DNA of 64,000 nt from JBAZTO01 sp041661865 (GTDB lineage Bacteria; Planctomycetota; Phycisphaerae; SM23-33), in assembly GCA_041661865.1 (NCBI GenBank), contig JBAZTO010000015.1, positions 3,645 to 67,644 of the forward strand, given 5' to 3'. The position numbers and the translations under genes were made by a program. Below are positions 26,824 through 35,934 of this stretch, piece by piece (within the stretch, counting starts at the first letter, position 1; every line of letters starts with the position of its first letter). The notes under the pieces are model-generated. The model did no database searches. It was not told the origin of the DNA and was given only the letters and a program-made list of their open reading frames with translations.

Positions 26824-26904
26824 AGTGCGTGGTGCGAAGTGCGGAGCGAGTATTACCTCCCGCGCGGCCACTTCGCACTACGCACTACGCACTTTCGCAC
26901 TGCG
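26824..26904. repeat. Inverted heptamer repeat between pyrG and the DUF1844 gene
   Basis: The right part (26869-26904) is a run of CGCACTA-type heptamers; the left part (26824-26848) carries their complement AGTGCG/GTGCGAAGTGCG. The two can fold into one long imperfect hairpin in the transcript after pyrG. Confidence 0.75.
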
Positions 26905-26906
26905 AA

Positions 26907-28625
26907 CTATTTGCTCTTCAGCGCCGCGGCGACCAGGCCGGTGAACATCGGATGAGGGCGCAGCGGGCGGCTGGTCAGGCAGGGGTGGGCCTGCGTTCCG
27001 ATGAAGTACGGGTGGACGCCGCGGGGCAGTTCCATGATCTGCATGATCGGGTGGACCGGGTGTCGGCCGGAGAAGACCATGCCGCCCTGTTCGAGGGCCG
27101 CGATGTACTTGGGGTCCACTTCGTAGCGGTGGCGGAAGCGCATGCGGATTCTTCCCGCCCGGCCGAACAACTCGGCCGCCAGCGTGCCGGAGGCCACGTC
27201 CACGTCCTGGCCGCCCAGGCGCATGTTGCCGCCCAGGCCCTCGATCTTCTTCTGCTCGGGCAGGATATCGATCACCGGGTGCTTGCAGGCGGGGTCCATT
27301 TCGGTGCTGTCGGCCCCAGCCAGGCCGCAGACGTTGCGGGCGTACTCGATCACGGCCATCTGGAAGCCCAGGCAGATGCCCAGGTAGGGCACCTTGTTCT
27401 CGCGGGCGTAACGGATGCACGCGATCTTGCCGGCGGTGCCTCGCACGCCAAAGCCGCCCGGCACGATAATGCCCTGCACGTCCTTCATCGCCGCCGCGAC
27501 GGTGGAGTCGTCCAGATCAGTCGTGTCGATCCACTTGATGTTGACGCGGGCGTCATTGGCCACGCCGGCGTGTTCCAGGGCCTTGATGATGCTGGCATAA
27601 CTGTCGCGCAGGGCGGTGTACTTGCCGGTGATGCCGATGGTGACCGCGTGCGTCTCGTGGCCGATCTTGGAGGCAAAGTGGTGCCACTGCGTCGCGGCCC
27701 GCGCATCGCTGGCCGAGTTGGTCCGCCCGCCCAGGTTGAGCACCTGGACCACTTCGTTGTCCAGCCCCGCCTCGCGCATCACCTGCGGCAGCAGGTAAAT
27801 GCTGGGCAGGTCGTGCATCGAGAAAACCCGCCGCATCGGGACGTTGGTGTAGAGCGAGAGCTTCTGGCGGACCTTTTCGCCCACGGGCGCCTCGGCCCGG
27901 CAGGCGATGATGTGGGGCATGATGCCGTGGCCCATCAGGCGCTTGATGCCCAACTGGGCGGCCTTGGATTTCTGCTCGCCCAGGGCCGGGGGCTGGAGGA
28001 TGTAGGTCAGGGCCACGAAAATGACCTGGCCTTCGCCTTCCTCGTAGGACAGCTCGCGGAGGGCCTCGATGTAGAAGGCGTTCTCCACGTCGCCTACCGT
28101 GCCGCCGACCTCGACGAAGACCACGTCGGCCCGCGTCTTGACCGCCAGCTCGCGCAGGCGAAGCTTGACCTCGCCGGTGACGTGCGGAATCATCTGCACG
28201 TCGCGTCCCAAATAGCTGCCGGCCCGCTCCTTGGCCAGCACGGAGGAGTAAATCTGCCCGCTGGTGGTGAAGTTGGCCCGGGAGAGGTCCTGGTCGAGCA
28301 TCCGCTCGTAGGTGCCCAGGTCCATGTCGGTCTCCATCCCGTCGTCCAACACGAACACCTCGCCGTGACGGAAGGGGTTCAGCGTGCCCGAATCGATGTT
28401 CAGGTAGCCTTCCAGCTTGATCGGCGATACCCGCAAGCCCTTGTCTTTAAGTAGCTTAGCGAGGGAGGATGAGAAGATTCCCTTTCCCAGCCCGCTCATG
28501 ACGGTGCCCAGGACGGCAACGTACTTGACCGAGCCGGTGCGGTAGCCTTCGGGCAGGGGGGTGTAGAATTCGGTTTCGTCAGTGCGATCTTTGACCGATC
28601 GCAACAAATCCATGGAGTCGTTCAT
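26907..28625 (-). CDS. pyrG: CTP synthase
   Basis: A 572-residue enzyme making CTP from UTP, ATP and glutamine. The synthase half has the P-loop LGTVMSGLGKGIFSSSLAKL (Lys48), HGEVFVLDDGMETDMDLGTY and VEVGGTVGDVEN. The class I glutamine amidotransferase half has nucleophile Cys418 in YLGICLGFQMAVIEYARNV and His547 in GTQAHPCLTSRP. Canonical enzymes have HPE here; this one has HPC, so the third triad residue (Glu) is Cys549. The core is also divergent: KLEGYLNID replaces KLDPYINVD. It has about 25 extra N-terminal residues. I chose ATG 28625. The fold and most active-site residues are clear; glutamine use deserves a test. Confidence 0.95.
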   Translation of the reverse strand: MNDSMDLLRSVKDRTDETEFYTPLPEGYRTGSVKYVAVLGTVMSGLGKGIFSSSLAKLLKDKGLRVSPIKLEGYLNIDSGTLNPFRHGEVFVLDDGMETDMDLGTYERMLDQDLSRANFTTSGQIYSSVLAKERAGSYLGRDVQMIPHVTGEVKLRLRELAVKTRADVVFVEVGGTVGDVENAFYIEALRELSYEEGEGQVIFVALTYILQPPALGEQKSKAAQLGIKRLMGHGIMPHIIACRAEAPVGEKVRQKLSLYTNVPMRRVFSMHDLPSIYLLPQVMREAGLDNEVVQVLNLGGRTNSASDARAATQWHHFASKIGHETHAVTIGITGKYTALRDSYASIIKALEHAGVANDARVNIKWIDTTDLDDSTVAAAMKDVQGIIVPGGFGVRGTAGKIACIRYARENKVPYLGICLGFQMAVIEYARNVCGLAGADSTEMDPACKHPVIDILPEQKKIEGLGGNMRLGGQDVDVASGTLAAELFGRAGRIRMRFRHRYEVDPKYIAALEQGGMVFSGRHPVHPIMQIMELPRGVHPYFIGTQAHPCLTSRPLRPHPMFTGLVAAALKSK

Positions 28626-28806
28626 GGAGCTAGACTTTACTCTCTCGTCGCCGCCGGGGCAACTCCCTGTTGAGCATTTCTCTCCGACATTGCCACTTTC
28701 CCTCATGATTGCCCTGTAGAAAGCCTTGCCTTGCTGCCGAATAAAACTAGACTGGCTCATCACAGTTCTATTGCATGAAGGCTCCCTGGAGAGCCGGTGC
28801 TTATCT

Positions 28807-30036
28807 ATGGCCGCTGAAGAACCAATCGTCGTCCTCAAGTACACTGCGGTTGAAGTGCTGCGCGACAAGTGGTGGATCGCGATGGTCGCACTGGGCATTG
28901 CGCTGGTGGCTACGCCCATCGTCCGCGCCATCGCCTACCGGGCCAGGATTGTCGACCGGCCCGACGACCTGCTCAAGCCCCACGGTCGGCCGGTGGCCTA
29001 CCTTGGCGGCTTGGCTATCTGCCTGGGCCTGCTGGCGGGCCTGGCCTGCCACGCGACGCTCCTTCCCCTGGGGCAACACTGGTGTGAAATCCGGCGGGGC
29101 ATTGCCGCCAGGGATTTCTCAATTTTGGCGCATAACCCGCTGTGGAACATCATGGCCATTGCGCTATCGGGCATCCTGATCACGATCACCGGCCTGGTCG
29201 ACGACCTGTGCAACATCACGCCGCGCCAGAAGATTTGCGGTCAGATCGCCGCCGCAGGCGTGCTGCTTCTCGGCGGAATCGGAACCGGCATGATCTCGAT
29301 GTTCCTGGCCCCGTTGGGCATCGTGGTGCCGCTCTGGCTGCTGCTGATTCTGCGGACCCTCTTCTGTCTGCTGCTGGTCATCTGCGCCTGCAACGCCACC
29401 AACCTGCTGGACGGGCTGGACGGCCTGTGCGGCGGGGTGACGGGCATCATCGCCCTGGGGTACTTGGCGCTGGCGGTGTTTCTGGCCATGTTCGGCCGGG
29501 TGCCGGAAATGGACGGCCTGCGCGTGGGCCTGTGCCTGGCCATGGTCGGAGCGGTGCTGGGCTTCCTGCCCTATAACATTCCGCCGGCCAGCATTTTCAT
29601 GGGCGATGCCGGCAGCATGCTGCTGGGTTTCTTCGTGGCCACCATGATGGCGATGTTCTGCCACGAGGCTTCGGCCCGGTGGTTCCTGGCAGCCTGCGTG
29701 GTCTTCGCCCTGCCGATACTCGACACGGCCCTGGCCGTGGTTCGCCGGACCTTGAGCGGGACACGTATCTTCTCCGGCGACCGCAGCCATCTGTACGATC
29801 AACTGGTCGATCGCGGCATGAGCGTCAAGCAGGTGGTGGTGCTGTTCTATGCGTTGTCGATCCTGGCCGGCGCGATCGGCGTGCTGTCGGCCATCTTTTT
29901 GCGGCTGCGATACGCCGTCGTGCTGTACGCGCTGGGGTTCGCGGCCATCTGGGTGCTGTTCTACAAGCTGGGAATGGTGCAGCCGCCCCCACGCCCGCCG
30001 GGGCCCCCCAAGCCCCTCGATCCGAAAGAAGAATAG
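28807..30036 (+). CDS. Polyprenyl-phosphate phospho-sugar transferase, WecA/MraY family
   Basis: About 409 residues with about ten membrane segments. Family motifs are present: GLVDDLCNITPRQKICGQ (magnesium/diphosphate-binding DD), CACNATNLLDGLDGLCGG, and IFMGDAGSMLLGF. The late RIFSGDRSHLYDQLVDRG is the HIP-like cytosolic loop and fits WecA/TagO rather than MraY. It moves a sugar-1-phosphate from a UDP-sugar to undecaprenyl phosphate. I chose ATG 28807; the nearest GGAG is too distant to decide. It is divergent from pyrG and 9 bases upstream of a GT2 gene, forming a two-gene unit for a second lipid-linked glycan. Confidence 0.92.
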   Translation: MAAEEPIVVLKYTAVEVLRDKWWIAMVALGIALVATPIVRAIAYRARIVDRPDDLLKPHGRPVAYLGGLAICLGLLAGLACHATLLPLGQHWCEIRRGIAARDFSILAHNPLWNIMAIALSGILITITGLVDDLCNITPRQKICGQIAAAGVLLLGGIGTGMISMFLAPLGIVVPLWLLLILRTLFCLLLVICACNATNLLDGLDGLCGGVTGIIALGYLALAVFLAMFGRVPEMDGLRVGLCLAMVGAVLGFLPYNIPPASIFMGDAGSMLLGFFVATMMAMFCHEASARWFLAACVVFALPILDTALAVVRRTLSGTRIFSGDRSHLYDQLVDRGMSVKQVVVLFYALSILAGAIGVLSAIFLRLRYAVVLYALGFAAIWVLFYKLGMVQPPPRPPGPPKPLDPKEE

Positions 30037-30045
30037 GAAACCCCC

Positions 30046-30789
30046 GTGGCCAATAGCGATTCGTCGCCCGTTCTTTCCATCGTCATTCCCGTCTACAACG
30101 AGTTGAACACGTGGAAGGAATTGTTCGCGCGGGTCCAGGCCGTCGATTTGCCCCACTGCCGCAAGCAGATTGTCCTCGTCGAGGATCACTCGCGCGACGG
30201 CACGCGGCAGCAGCTTGAGGATTTTGCCCGCGAGCTGGCCTCGGCTGACCCTGCCGCCGGCCCGGCGAGCGTCAAGGTTCTGTTCCACGACGTCAACCAG
30301 GGCAAAGGGGCCGCCCTGCGGACCGGCTTTGCCGCTGCCGACGGCGACATCGTCGTCGTGCAGGACGCCGACCTGGAGTACGACCCCGGCGATTACCCGG
30401 CCTTGCTGGCCCCGATCATGGAAGGGCGGGCCGACGTGGTCTACGGCAACCGCTTCGCCGAAGGGGCGCGAAAGGGGCGGATGCGAAACTTCCTGGCCAA
30501 TCGCTTCCTGACGGGCCTGTCCAACCTGACCACCGGGTTGAAGATCGGCGACATGGAGACCTGCTACAAGATGGTCCGCCGCCCGCTGCTGGAGCAGGTT
30601 CGATTAGAGCAGAACCGTTTCGGCTTCGAGCCGGAACTGACGGCCAAGCTGGCGCGGCTGGGCGCGAGATTCTGCGAGGTGCCCATCCGCTATTACGCCC
30701 GCACGCACGAAGAGGGCAAGAAGATCGGCTGGCGCGACGGCCTCAAGGCCATCTGGTGCATCCTCAAGTACGGCTGGTTCTGCCGGTAA
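30046..30789 (+). CDS. Glycosyltransferase family 2, dolichyl/polyprenyl-phosphate sugar synthase type
   Basis: A 247-residue GT-A enzyme without membrane tail. LSIVIPVYNELNTWKELFAR, IVLVEDHSRDGT, NQGKGAALRTGFAAADGDIV and VVQDADLEYDPGDYP (DxD) are the DPM1-like motifs; GFEPELTAKLAR follows. Such enzymes load a sugar onto polyprenyl phosphate for use outside the cytoplasm. GTG 30046 is preceded by AGGA. It directly follows the WecA-type gene. Confidence 0.92.
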   Translation: MANSDSSPVLSIVIPVYNELNTWKELFARVQAVDLPHCRKQIVLVEDHSRDGTRQQLEDFARELASADPAAGPASVKVLFHDVNQGKGAALRTGFAAADGDIVVVQDADLEYDPGDYPALLAPIMEGRADVVYGNRFAEGARKGRMRNFLANRFLTGLSNLTTGLKIGDMETCYKMVRRPLLEQVRLEQNRFGFEPELTAKLARLGARFCEVPIRYYARTHEEGKKIGWRDGLKAIWCILKYGWFCR

Positions 30790-30906
30790 TCGGCAGGCAT
30801 CAATCCTGTCCGCCTGCCGCCTGTCGCATGTGCCCGATGGGGAATTGGGCAGGTTCCTATGAATGTGGCGGCGGAGGTTTGCCGACCATTATCATGGGAG
30901 AGATCC

Positions 30907-31518
30907 ATGAATCAGGCAAAATCGAACGTGTTTCTGGGCCTGTCGATAATGGCCTGGACCCTCATCGTGGCCGGCGCGTCACTCGTGGCTCCGCAGTTCG
31001 GCATCGATTGCGCCTCGGCGGCCGGTGACAACGCCAGCCCCGATCTACAGCAGCGGGTCGATGCCGCTCCGTCGTCGCGCCCGGCGGATTCGTGCCCCTG
31101 CGCCGCGGGGAAATCCCCCTGCACGCAAAGAACCTCCGCCTGTAGCCGGCCGAGCTGTTCACAACCCACGACGTGTCCCGGCGCGAAGGCTGGGCGCCGT
31201 CCGGGTGAACTGGCCTATCCCAATCAGCCGCCGGCCCGGCCCGAATCATCCGATGGTCAACCGGCCATCTATGCCCCGGGAGCAACCATCGAGGATGTAT
31301 CGCGGCCGCTGGGCACATACTCAGGTCCGGCCGAGCAGACCTATGGGACCGACGGGGCGGGCAATCGAATCCTGACCACCGGATCGGATCCCAACACCGG
31401 CACAGGCCCATCCCAATATGCCTCGGATCTGCTTTCCAACCCCAGCACCAGTCAGCCGGTCATCATGTACGACCCCTCGCCCCAGTACTATCCTCGGCCG
31501 TGTCCGCGGCGAAGGTGA
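30907..31518 (+). CDS. Secreted Cys/Pro-rich protein of unknown function
   Basis: A 203-residue protein. Residues about 8-38 (VFLGLSIMAWTLIVAGASLV) act as a signal peptide or anchor. The remainder is low complexity, with eight cysteines between residues 64 and 95 (ADSCPCAAGKSPCTQR, ACSRPSCSQPTTC) and a P/S/G/Y-rich tail. GGGAG six bases before ATG 30907 fixes the start. No known domain is visible; the pattern suggests an envelope protein. It converges with the transketolase gene. Confidence 0.7.
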   Translation: MNQAKSNVFLGLSIMAWTLIVAGASLVAPQFGIDCASAAGDNASPDLQQRVDAAPSSRPADSCPCAAGKSPCTQRTSACSRPSCSQPTTCPGAKAGRRPGELAYPNQPPARPESSDGQPAIYAPGATIEDVSRPLGTYSGPAEQTYGTDGAGNRILTTGSDPNTGTGPSQYASDLLSNPSTSQPVIMYDPSPQYYPRPCPRRR

Positions 31519-31551
31519 CGCTCTCCGGCGTCGCATTGTCGGCCAAATAAA

Positions 31552-31578
31552 GAGGGCGCCGCGTTGAACGGCGCCCTC
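31552..31578 (-). terminator. Terminator hairpin between convergent genes
   Basis: GAGGGCGCCG and CGGCGCCCTC form a perfect ten-base stem around a seven-base loop. On the minus strand it is followed by TCTTTATTT, so it ends the transketolase transcript; the plus side lacks a T-run. Confidence 0.8.
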
Positions 31579-31607
31579 GAAACTTCAGTCGCAAATTCGC
31601 GATTTCG

Positions 31608-33557
31608 TTACGCGCTCTGGTCGAAAAGCTGCTGAGCGACGGTGACGATATCCTCCGCCGTCAGGTGGACCTGCTTGAGGATGTCCTCGGGGGTCTTGGC
31701 GCTCTTGGGCACGCTCTCGACGTACATGGAGCGGACATTGACGCCCAGGTCGCTGGCGGCCGCCGCCGCGGTGATTTCGTCGGCGAAACCGCCGAGGTAG
31801 TTGTCCTCGACCACCAGGATCGTCCCGCGGCAATCGTCGCCGATGCGGAGGATCTCGTCGGTCATCAGCGGCATGGAGTAGGCGTCGATCAGGCTGGCTG
31901 AGAGGCCCGACTTTTCCTGGAGCATCTCGATGGCCCTGCGGGCCACGTGCACCATGTAGCCGCTGGCGACGATGGCCAGGTCTTCGCCGTCAACCAAGTG
32001 CTTGAAGCCGCCGATAGTGAACTCCTCGCTCTCGTCGTAGATGAAATCGACATCAGGCCGGTGGGTCCGCATGTAGCAGACGCCCTCGGTGTTGGCCATC
32101 AACTCGGTGAGCTTGAAGGCTGAGACCGCGTCGGAGGGGCAGAAGACGCTGATGGCGGGCTTGCCCTTGGCGTTACGGCTGTGGGCGAAGGAACGCATGA
32201 AGGCCAGGTCCGGCAGGCCCATCTGGCTGGGGCCGTCGGCGGCCAGCGACACGCCCGCGTGCGAGCCGCACAGCTTGATGTTGGCGTTGCTGATGACGGC
32301 CATCTCGACCTGGTCGTAGCCGCGGACCAGGAACTTGGCGAAGCTGGAGGCGAAGGGAATCCGCCCGCCGGCGGCGAGTCCCACAGCCGCCGAGATCATG
32401 TTCTGCTCGGCGATGCGGGCTTCAAAGTACCGCTGGGGATATTTCTTGGCAAAGCCGTCGGTGAAGGTGGAATTCTTCACGTCGCCGTCGGTGGCGGCGA
32501 TGCGTTCGTCGGCGCCCAGGGCTGCCAGGGCCACGCCGTACGCGCGGCGGGTGGACAGCTTGCGGTCGGCCAGGGCCTTTTCCAGGCCGGCCGTCTTCAT
32601 CGCGTCGGAGAAGTTGCCGGCGGAGATCGCGCCGCCGCCAGGCCGCTTGACCGACTGCGGGGCCGAGAGCTTCTCGACCGAAACGTCCGGCGCGCCGGCC
32701 ACGCCCAGTTCGGCGGCCAGGGCGTCGATGTCGGCCATCGCCGCGGGGATCTGCGCCTCGGTCAGCGGCTTGCCGTGATAGGTGTGCTTCTGGAGTTCCT
32801 TCACGCCCCAGCCCTTGACCGTCTTGGCGACGATGGCGATGGGCTTGTCGGTTGCCTCGGCGGTCAAGGCCGCGAAGACCTCGTTCCACTTGTGGCCGTC
32901 GATGACCTTCACGTCAAAGCCGTAGACCTTGAGCTTCTCGGCCATGACCTCGGCCGACTGCTGGTGGGAGACGTAATCGCTCTGGGCCTGCCCGTTGCAG
33001 TTGAAGATGGCGCGAACGGCGGTGAGCTTGTGGTCGATGATGAAGTCGAGCGCTTCCCAGACCTGGCCTTCGCGGCTTTCGCCGTCGCCCAGGATGCAGA
33101 AGATCTTCTTGTCCGAGCCGTCCAGACGGGCCGCACAGGCCAAGCCGGCCGCGACGGACAGGCCCTGGCCCAGCGAGCCGGTGGCCGCGTCGAACAGCGG
33201 GAAGCCCAGGGCGGGGTTGGGATGGCCGTCCAGCAGGCTGTCGTTCTCGCGCAGGGTCATCGCGTCGTCAAAATTCAGGGGAACACGGCGGTCCTGAATG
33301 CCGGCGACTCCGCCCAGTTCGCAGTAGGCGGCATAGACCATCGGGACGGCGTGGCCTTCGGACAGCACCAGGCGGTCGGCGCCGGTGTTCCAGGGGTTCT
33401 TGGGCTCGTAACGCATGACCCGGTACATCAGGGCCGTGACCAGGTGAATCAGCGCCAGCCCGCTGGAAGGGTGCCCGCTGCCGGCGGCGGTACACATCTT
33501 GACGACCATCCTGCTGAGCTTGACGACCTTTGCGTCGAGGTCCTTATATTCTGCCAT
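31608..33557 (-). CDS. tkt: Transketolase
   Basis: A 649-residue thiamine-diphosphate enzyme of the pentose phosphate pathway. SGHPSSGLALIHLVTALMYR opens the N-terminal domain; ILGDGESREGQVWEALDFII is the thiamine/Mg-binding GDG motif. The middle pyrimidine-binding domain has ARIAEQNMISAAVGLAAGGR, and the C-terminal domain follows to VAQQLFDQSA. GGGAG six bases before ATG 33557 fixes the start. It moves two-carbon units between ketose and aldose phosphates. That would also regenerate ribulose-5-phosphate for the hexulose-phosphate synthase encoded at 45260-46573. Confidence 0.95.
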   Translation of the reverse strand: MAEYKDLDAKVVKLSRMVVKMCTAAGSGHPSSGLALIHLVTALMYRVMRYEPKNPWNTGADRLVLSEGHAVPMVYAAYCELGGVAGIQDRRVPLNFDDAMTLRENDSLLDGHPNPALGFPLFDAATGSLGQGLSVAAGLACAARLDGSDKKIFCILGDGESREGQVWEALDFIIDHKLTAVRAIFNCNGQAQSDYVSHQQSAEVMAEKLKVYGFDVKVIDGHKWNEVFAALTAEATDKPIAIVAKTVKGWGVKELQKHTYHGKPLTEAQIPAAMADIDALAAELGVAGAPDVSVEKLSAPQSVKRPGGGAISAGNFSDAMKTAGLEKALADRKLSTRRAYGVALAALGADERIAATDGDVKNSTFTDGFAKKYPQRYFEARIAEQNMISAAVGLAAGGRIPFASSFAKFLVRGYDQVEMAVISNANIKLCGSHAGVSLAADGPSQMGLPDLAFMRSFAHSRNAKGKPAISVFCPSDAVSAFKLTELMANTEGVCYMRTHRPDVDFIYDESEEFTIGGFKHLVDGEDLAIVASGYMVHVARRAIEMLQEKSGLSASLIDAYSMPLMTDEILRIGDDCRGTILVVEDNYLGGFADEITAAAAASDLGVNVRSMYVESVPKSAKTPEDILKQVHLTAEDIVTVAQQLFDQSA

Positions 33558-33599
33558 AGCGATCTCCCACGTTCCTTTCCGTCTAACTAGTGTCAATAC

Positions 33600-33627
33600 A
33601 AAGGGTCATTACCGTAATAAAAGGGTC
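33600..33627. promoter_or_regulatory. Possible operator upstream of transketolase
   Basis: Two direct AAAGGGTC copies (33600-33607, 33620-33627) flank the palindrome ATTACCGTAAT (33608-33618). On the minus strand TTGCGA and TACGGT with 17 bases between them overlap this block, about 55-85 bases before the transketolase start. Confidence 0.35.
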
Positions 33628-33751
33628 GCAATTTCGCAAGAACCAAAGCGAAGAAAGTATAGGCTGCCGGAGGAATCATTCCATGCGGCCTGCCCCCGCT
33701 CCGAGCCTTCCCTTGCGCGGGCCCTCCGGTGACGCAGCCTTTCCGGGCCAC

Positions 33752-35926
33752 TCAGCCGCGCTTGGTCCAGAAGGGGCCCTTGGGCTTCTTGGTCCGGGCG
33801 GTGCGGAAGGTCTTGCCCGACAGGGTAACGGTGGTCTCGATGGCGGCGGCCTGGGCTTCCTTCTCCTGTATGTGCTTGCGGATGACCCACTGCTCGACCA
33901 CGCTGGAGGCCGTCGAGGCCATGATGTAGAGCGTCAGGCCCGAGGGGGCGGTGTAGAAGAAGAACAGCATCATGACGGGCATCATGTACTGCATCATCTT
34001 CTGCTGCTTCTGCTGTTCGGGACTGGGGGCTGCGGGGGTCATCTGCGGGGTCATCTTCATCTGTAGGTACATCGCCACCGTCAGCAGCAGGGGCAGCAGG
34101 TTGAAGGTGTGGCCGATGTAGGGCAGGTTGTCCGACCAGGTGAACAAGGCGTCAGGCCCGGCCAGGTCGGTGATCCAGAAGGGCAGGAAGCCGGCATGTC
34201 GCAGTTCCACCGTCGCGCTGAGGGCGGTGTAGAGGGCGATCCAGATGGGCATCTGGAGGACCGTGGGCAGGCAGCCGAGGATTGGGGTGAACCCCTGCTG
34301 CTTGTAGAGGCCCATCATCTCCTTGTTGAGGGTGTTCTTGTCGTCGGCGTACTTTTCCTGGAGCTTCTTCATCTGCGGGGCGAGCTTCTGCATCTTGGAC
34401 ATGGAGACCTGGCTCTTCTTGGTCAGGGGATGCAGGACCAGGCGAACCATGAACACCAGCAGGATGATGGCCACGCCGTAGTTGCCCAGGGAGATGATCG
34501 AAAGCTTGTCCAGCAGCCACATCATGCCGAACGTCAGCGGGGCCCAGGTGCAGCAGCTTCCGAAGTCGATGGTGCCGATGTAGTCCAGTTGCTGGTAGAT
34601 GGCCTTGTAATAGGGATAGTCGGGGTTGGTGAACAGGTCGCGTTTCTTGGGGCCCACGAACAGCTCGAACCGCACTTCCTTGCCCGCCTGGCCCGGTTCG
34701 AGCAGCAGGTCGGGAATCTTCACGCCGGTGGCGAAGGTGCGGCTGGTGGGGCTTTCCTGCTCGGCGATGTCGTAGAACTCCGCCTTCAGTCCGGTCGCGG
34801 CCAGTTGCGGCGGCGCGCCGGCCGGCTGGCTGGTGGTTGTCTCGGGCTTGAGATAGAGCATCGAGCCGAAGAACTTGTCGACGTGGCCCAGCCACAACAC
34901 CGGCGGGTTGGCGTCCGACTTCCCGAGGGCGTTCTCGGCCCCGATGGTCATCTTGGCCAACTGGTCGGCCTTGTTCAGCACCACCTGGACCTTCCCGTCG
35001 GCGACCTTGTGCAGGCCATAAGCCACGGCCCGGTTGTCGGCGCGAGGGTCTTCGCTGGGCAGCCCGGTGGGGCCACGCTGATTGAGTGTCACCTTCACCG
35101 CGCGCGACGAGAGGTTCTCCACCTTCAGCGACACCGAGACGGTGTAGTCGCGCTTGGGGAGGGTGTAGGTCTTGGTCAGCTTGATGACGGGGTGGTTACG
35201 GGCCTGGTCCCAACTGGCCCCGCGATAAAAGGTATAAGCATAGCGGGCCGAGTCGGCACTGGCCTCTTCCAGCACCCAGGCCTTGGAGTCCAGGATGTCG
35301 ATGTACTGGTAGGAACCGGTCTCGCCGGCAAACTCGATGCCGACAGCCTTGGTCGCCAGCGGCAGGACCTGGCCGCCATCGCCGGGCACGGGGTTGAGGA
35401 TGCTGACGTGCCCTTTGTACTTGGCTGGGTCGGCCAGCCGGCGCTGCTCGTAGTGGGCCGGGTCGGCGTGGTAAAGCTGCTTGTCGGCCACCGTCGCAAA
35501 GTACTGCGACATCTTGGCGGTGTAGATGCTCGCCCCGTTAGCCGTCAACTGCACCTGCATCAGGTAGCCGTTGGGGTCCTCCAGTGAGCCCAGCGTCGCC
35601 GACTGGGCGGCGGGGGGAAGCTGGCCGAACCATTTCTCCGCCGGGCCCGAAGCCGCGGTAAGCGTCGCGCCGCCCTCGGATGCGCCCGACTCGGTCGGCG
35701 CCGGCGAGGCCGGCGCTTTGGGGGCCACCGGCGCGGATTGCGCCGTCGCGGCGGGTGCGGCGCTGGCTGGGGCGCCACTGGGCGCGTCGGCCGGCTGGGC
35801 CGAGGCCTGGGCCAGGGCGGTTTGTGGGGATGTGGCGGGGTTGGCTGCGGGGCGGTTGGTATAGACCAGCACACCCAGGCCGCCCACTAAAATCACCAGC
35901 GCTACAGCAAATCGTCGCAGGTCCAC
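33752..35926 (-). CDS. yidC: Membrane protein insertase YidC
   Basis: A 724-residue protein of the long Gram-negative type. The N-terminal helix (VALVILVGGLGVLVYT) is followed by an A/P-rich spacer and a large periplasmic beta domain (about 90-450). The conserved insertase core starts at FGMMWLLDKLSIISLGNYGV and includes RLVLHPLTKKSQVSMSKMQK, QKYADDKNTLNKEMMGLYKQ-like sequence and PTVLQMPIWIALYTALSATV. It inserts and folds inner-membrane proteins with or without Sec. AGGAGA four bases before GTG 35926 fixes the start. It follows the metallophosphoesterase gene by 8 bases; the usual rnpA/rpmH neighbours are absent. Confidence 0.95.
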   Translation of the reverse strand: MDLRRFAVALVILVGGLGVLVYTNRPAANPATSPQTALAQASAQPADAPSGAPASAAPAATAQSAPVAPKAPASPAPTESGASEGGATLTAASGPAEKWFGQLPPAAQSATLGSLEDPNGYLMQVQLTANGASIYTAKMSQYFATVADKQLYHADPAHYEQRRLADPAKYKGHVSILNPVPGDGGQVLPLATKAVGIEFAGETGSYQYIDILDSKAWVLEEASADSARYAYTFYRGASWDQARNHPVIKLTKTYTLPKRDYTVSVSLKVENLSSRAVKVTLNQRGPTGLPSEDPRADNRAVAYGLHKVADGKVQVVLNKADQLAKMTIGAENALGKSDANPPVLWLGHVDKFFGSMLYLKPETTTSQPAGAPPQLAATGLKAEFYDIAEQESPTSRTFATGVKIPDLLLEPGQAGKEVRFELFVGPKKRDLFTNPDYPYYKAIYQQLDYIGTIDFGSCCTWAPLTFGMMWLLDKLSIISLGNYGVAIILLVFMVRLVLHPLTKKSQVSMSKMQKLAPQMKKLQEKYADDKNTLNKEMMGLYKQQGFTPILGCLPTVLQMPIWIALYTALSATVELRHAGFLPFWITDLAGPDALFTWSDNLPYIGHTFNLLPLLLTVAMYLQMKMTPQMTPAAPSPEQQKQQKMMQYMMPVMMLFFFYTAPSGLTLYIMASTASSVVEQWVIRKHIQEKEAQAAAIETTVTLSGKTFRTARTKKPKGPFWTKRG

Positions 35927-35934
35927 TCGCTCTC

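Noticed and set aside
26824..26904. CRISPR-like array (CGCACTA repeats)
   Set aside because: Units are seven bases without spacers; a short-period repeat, not a CRISPR.
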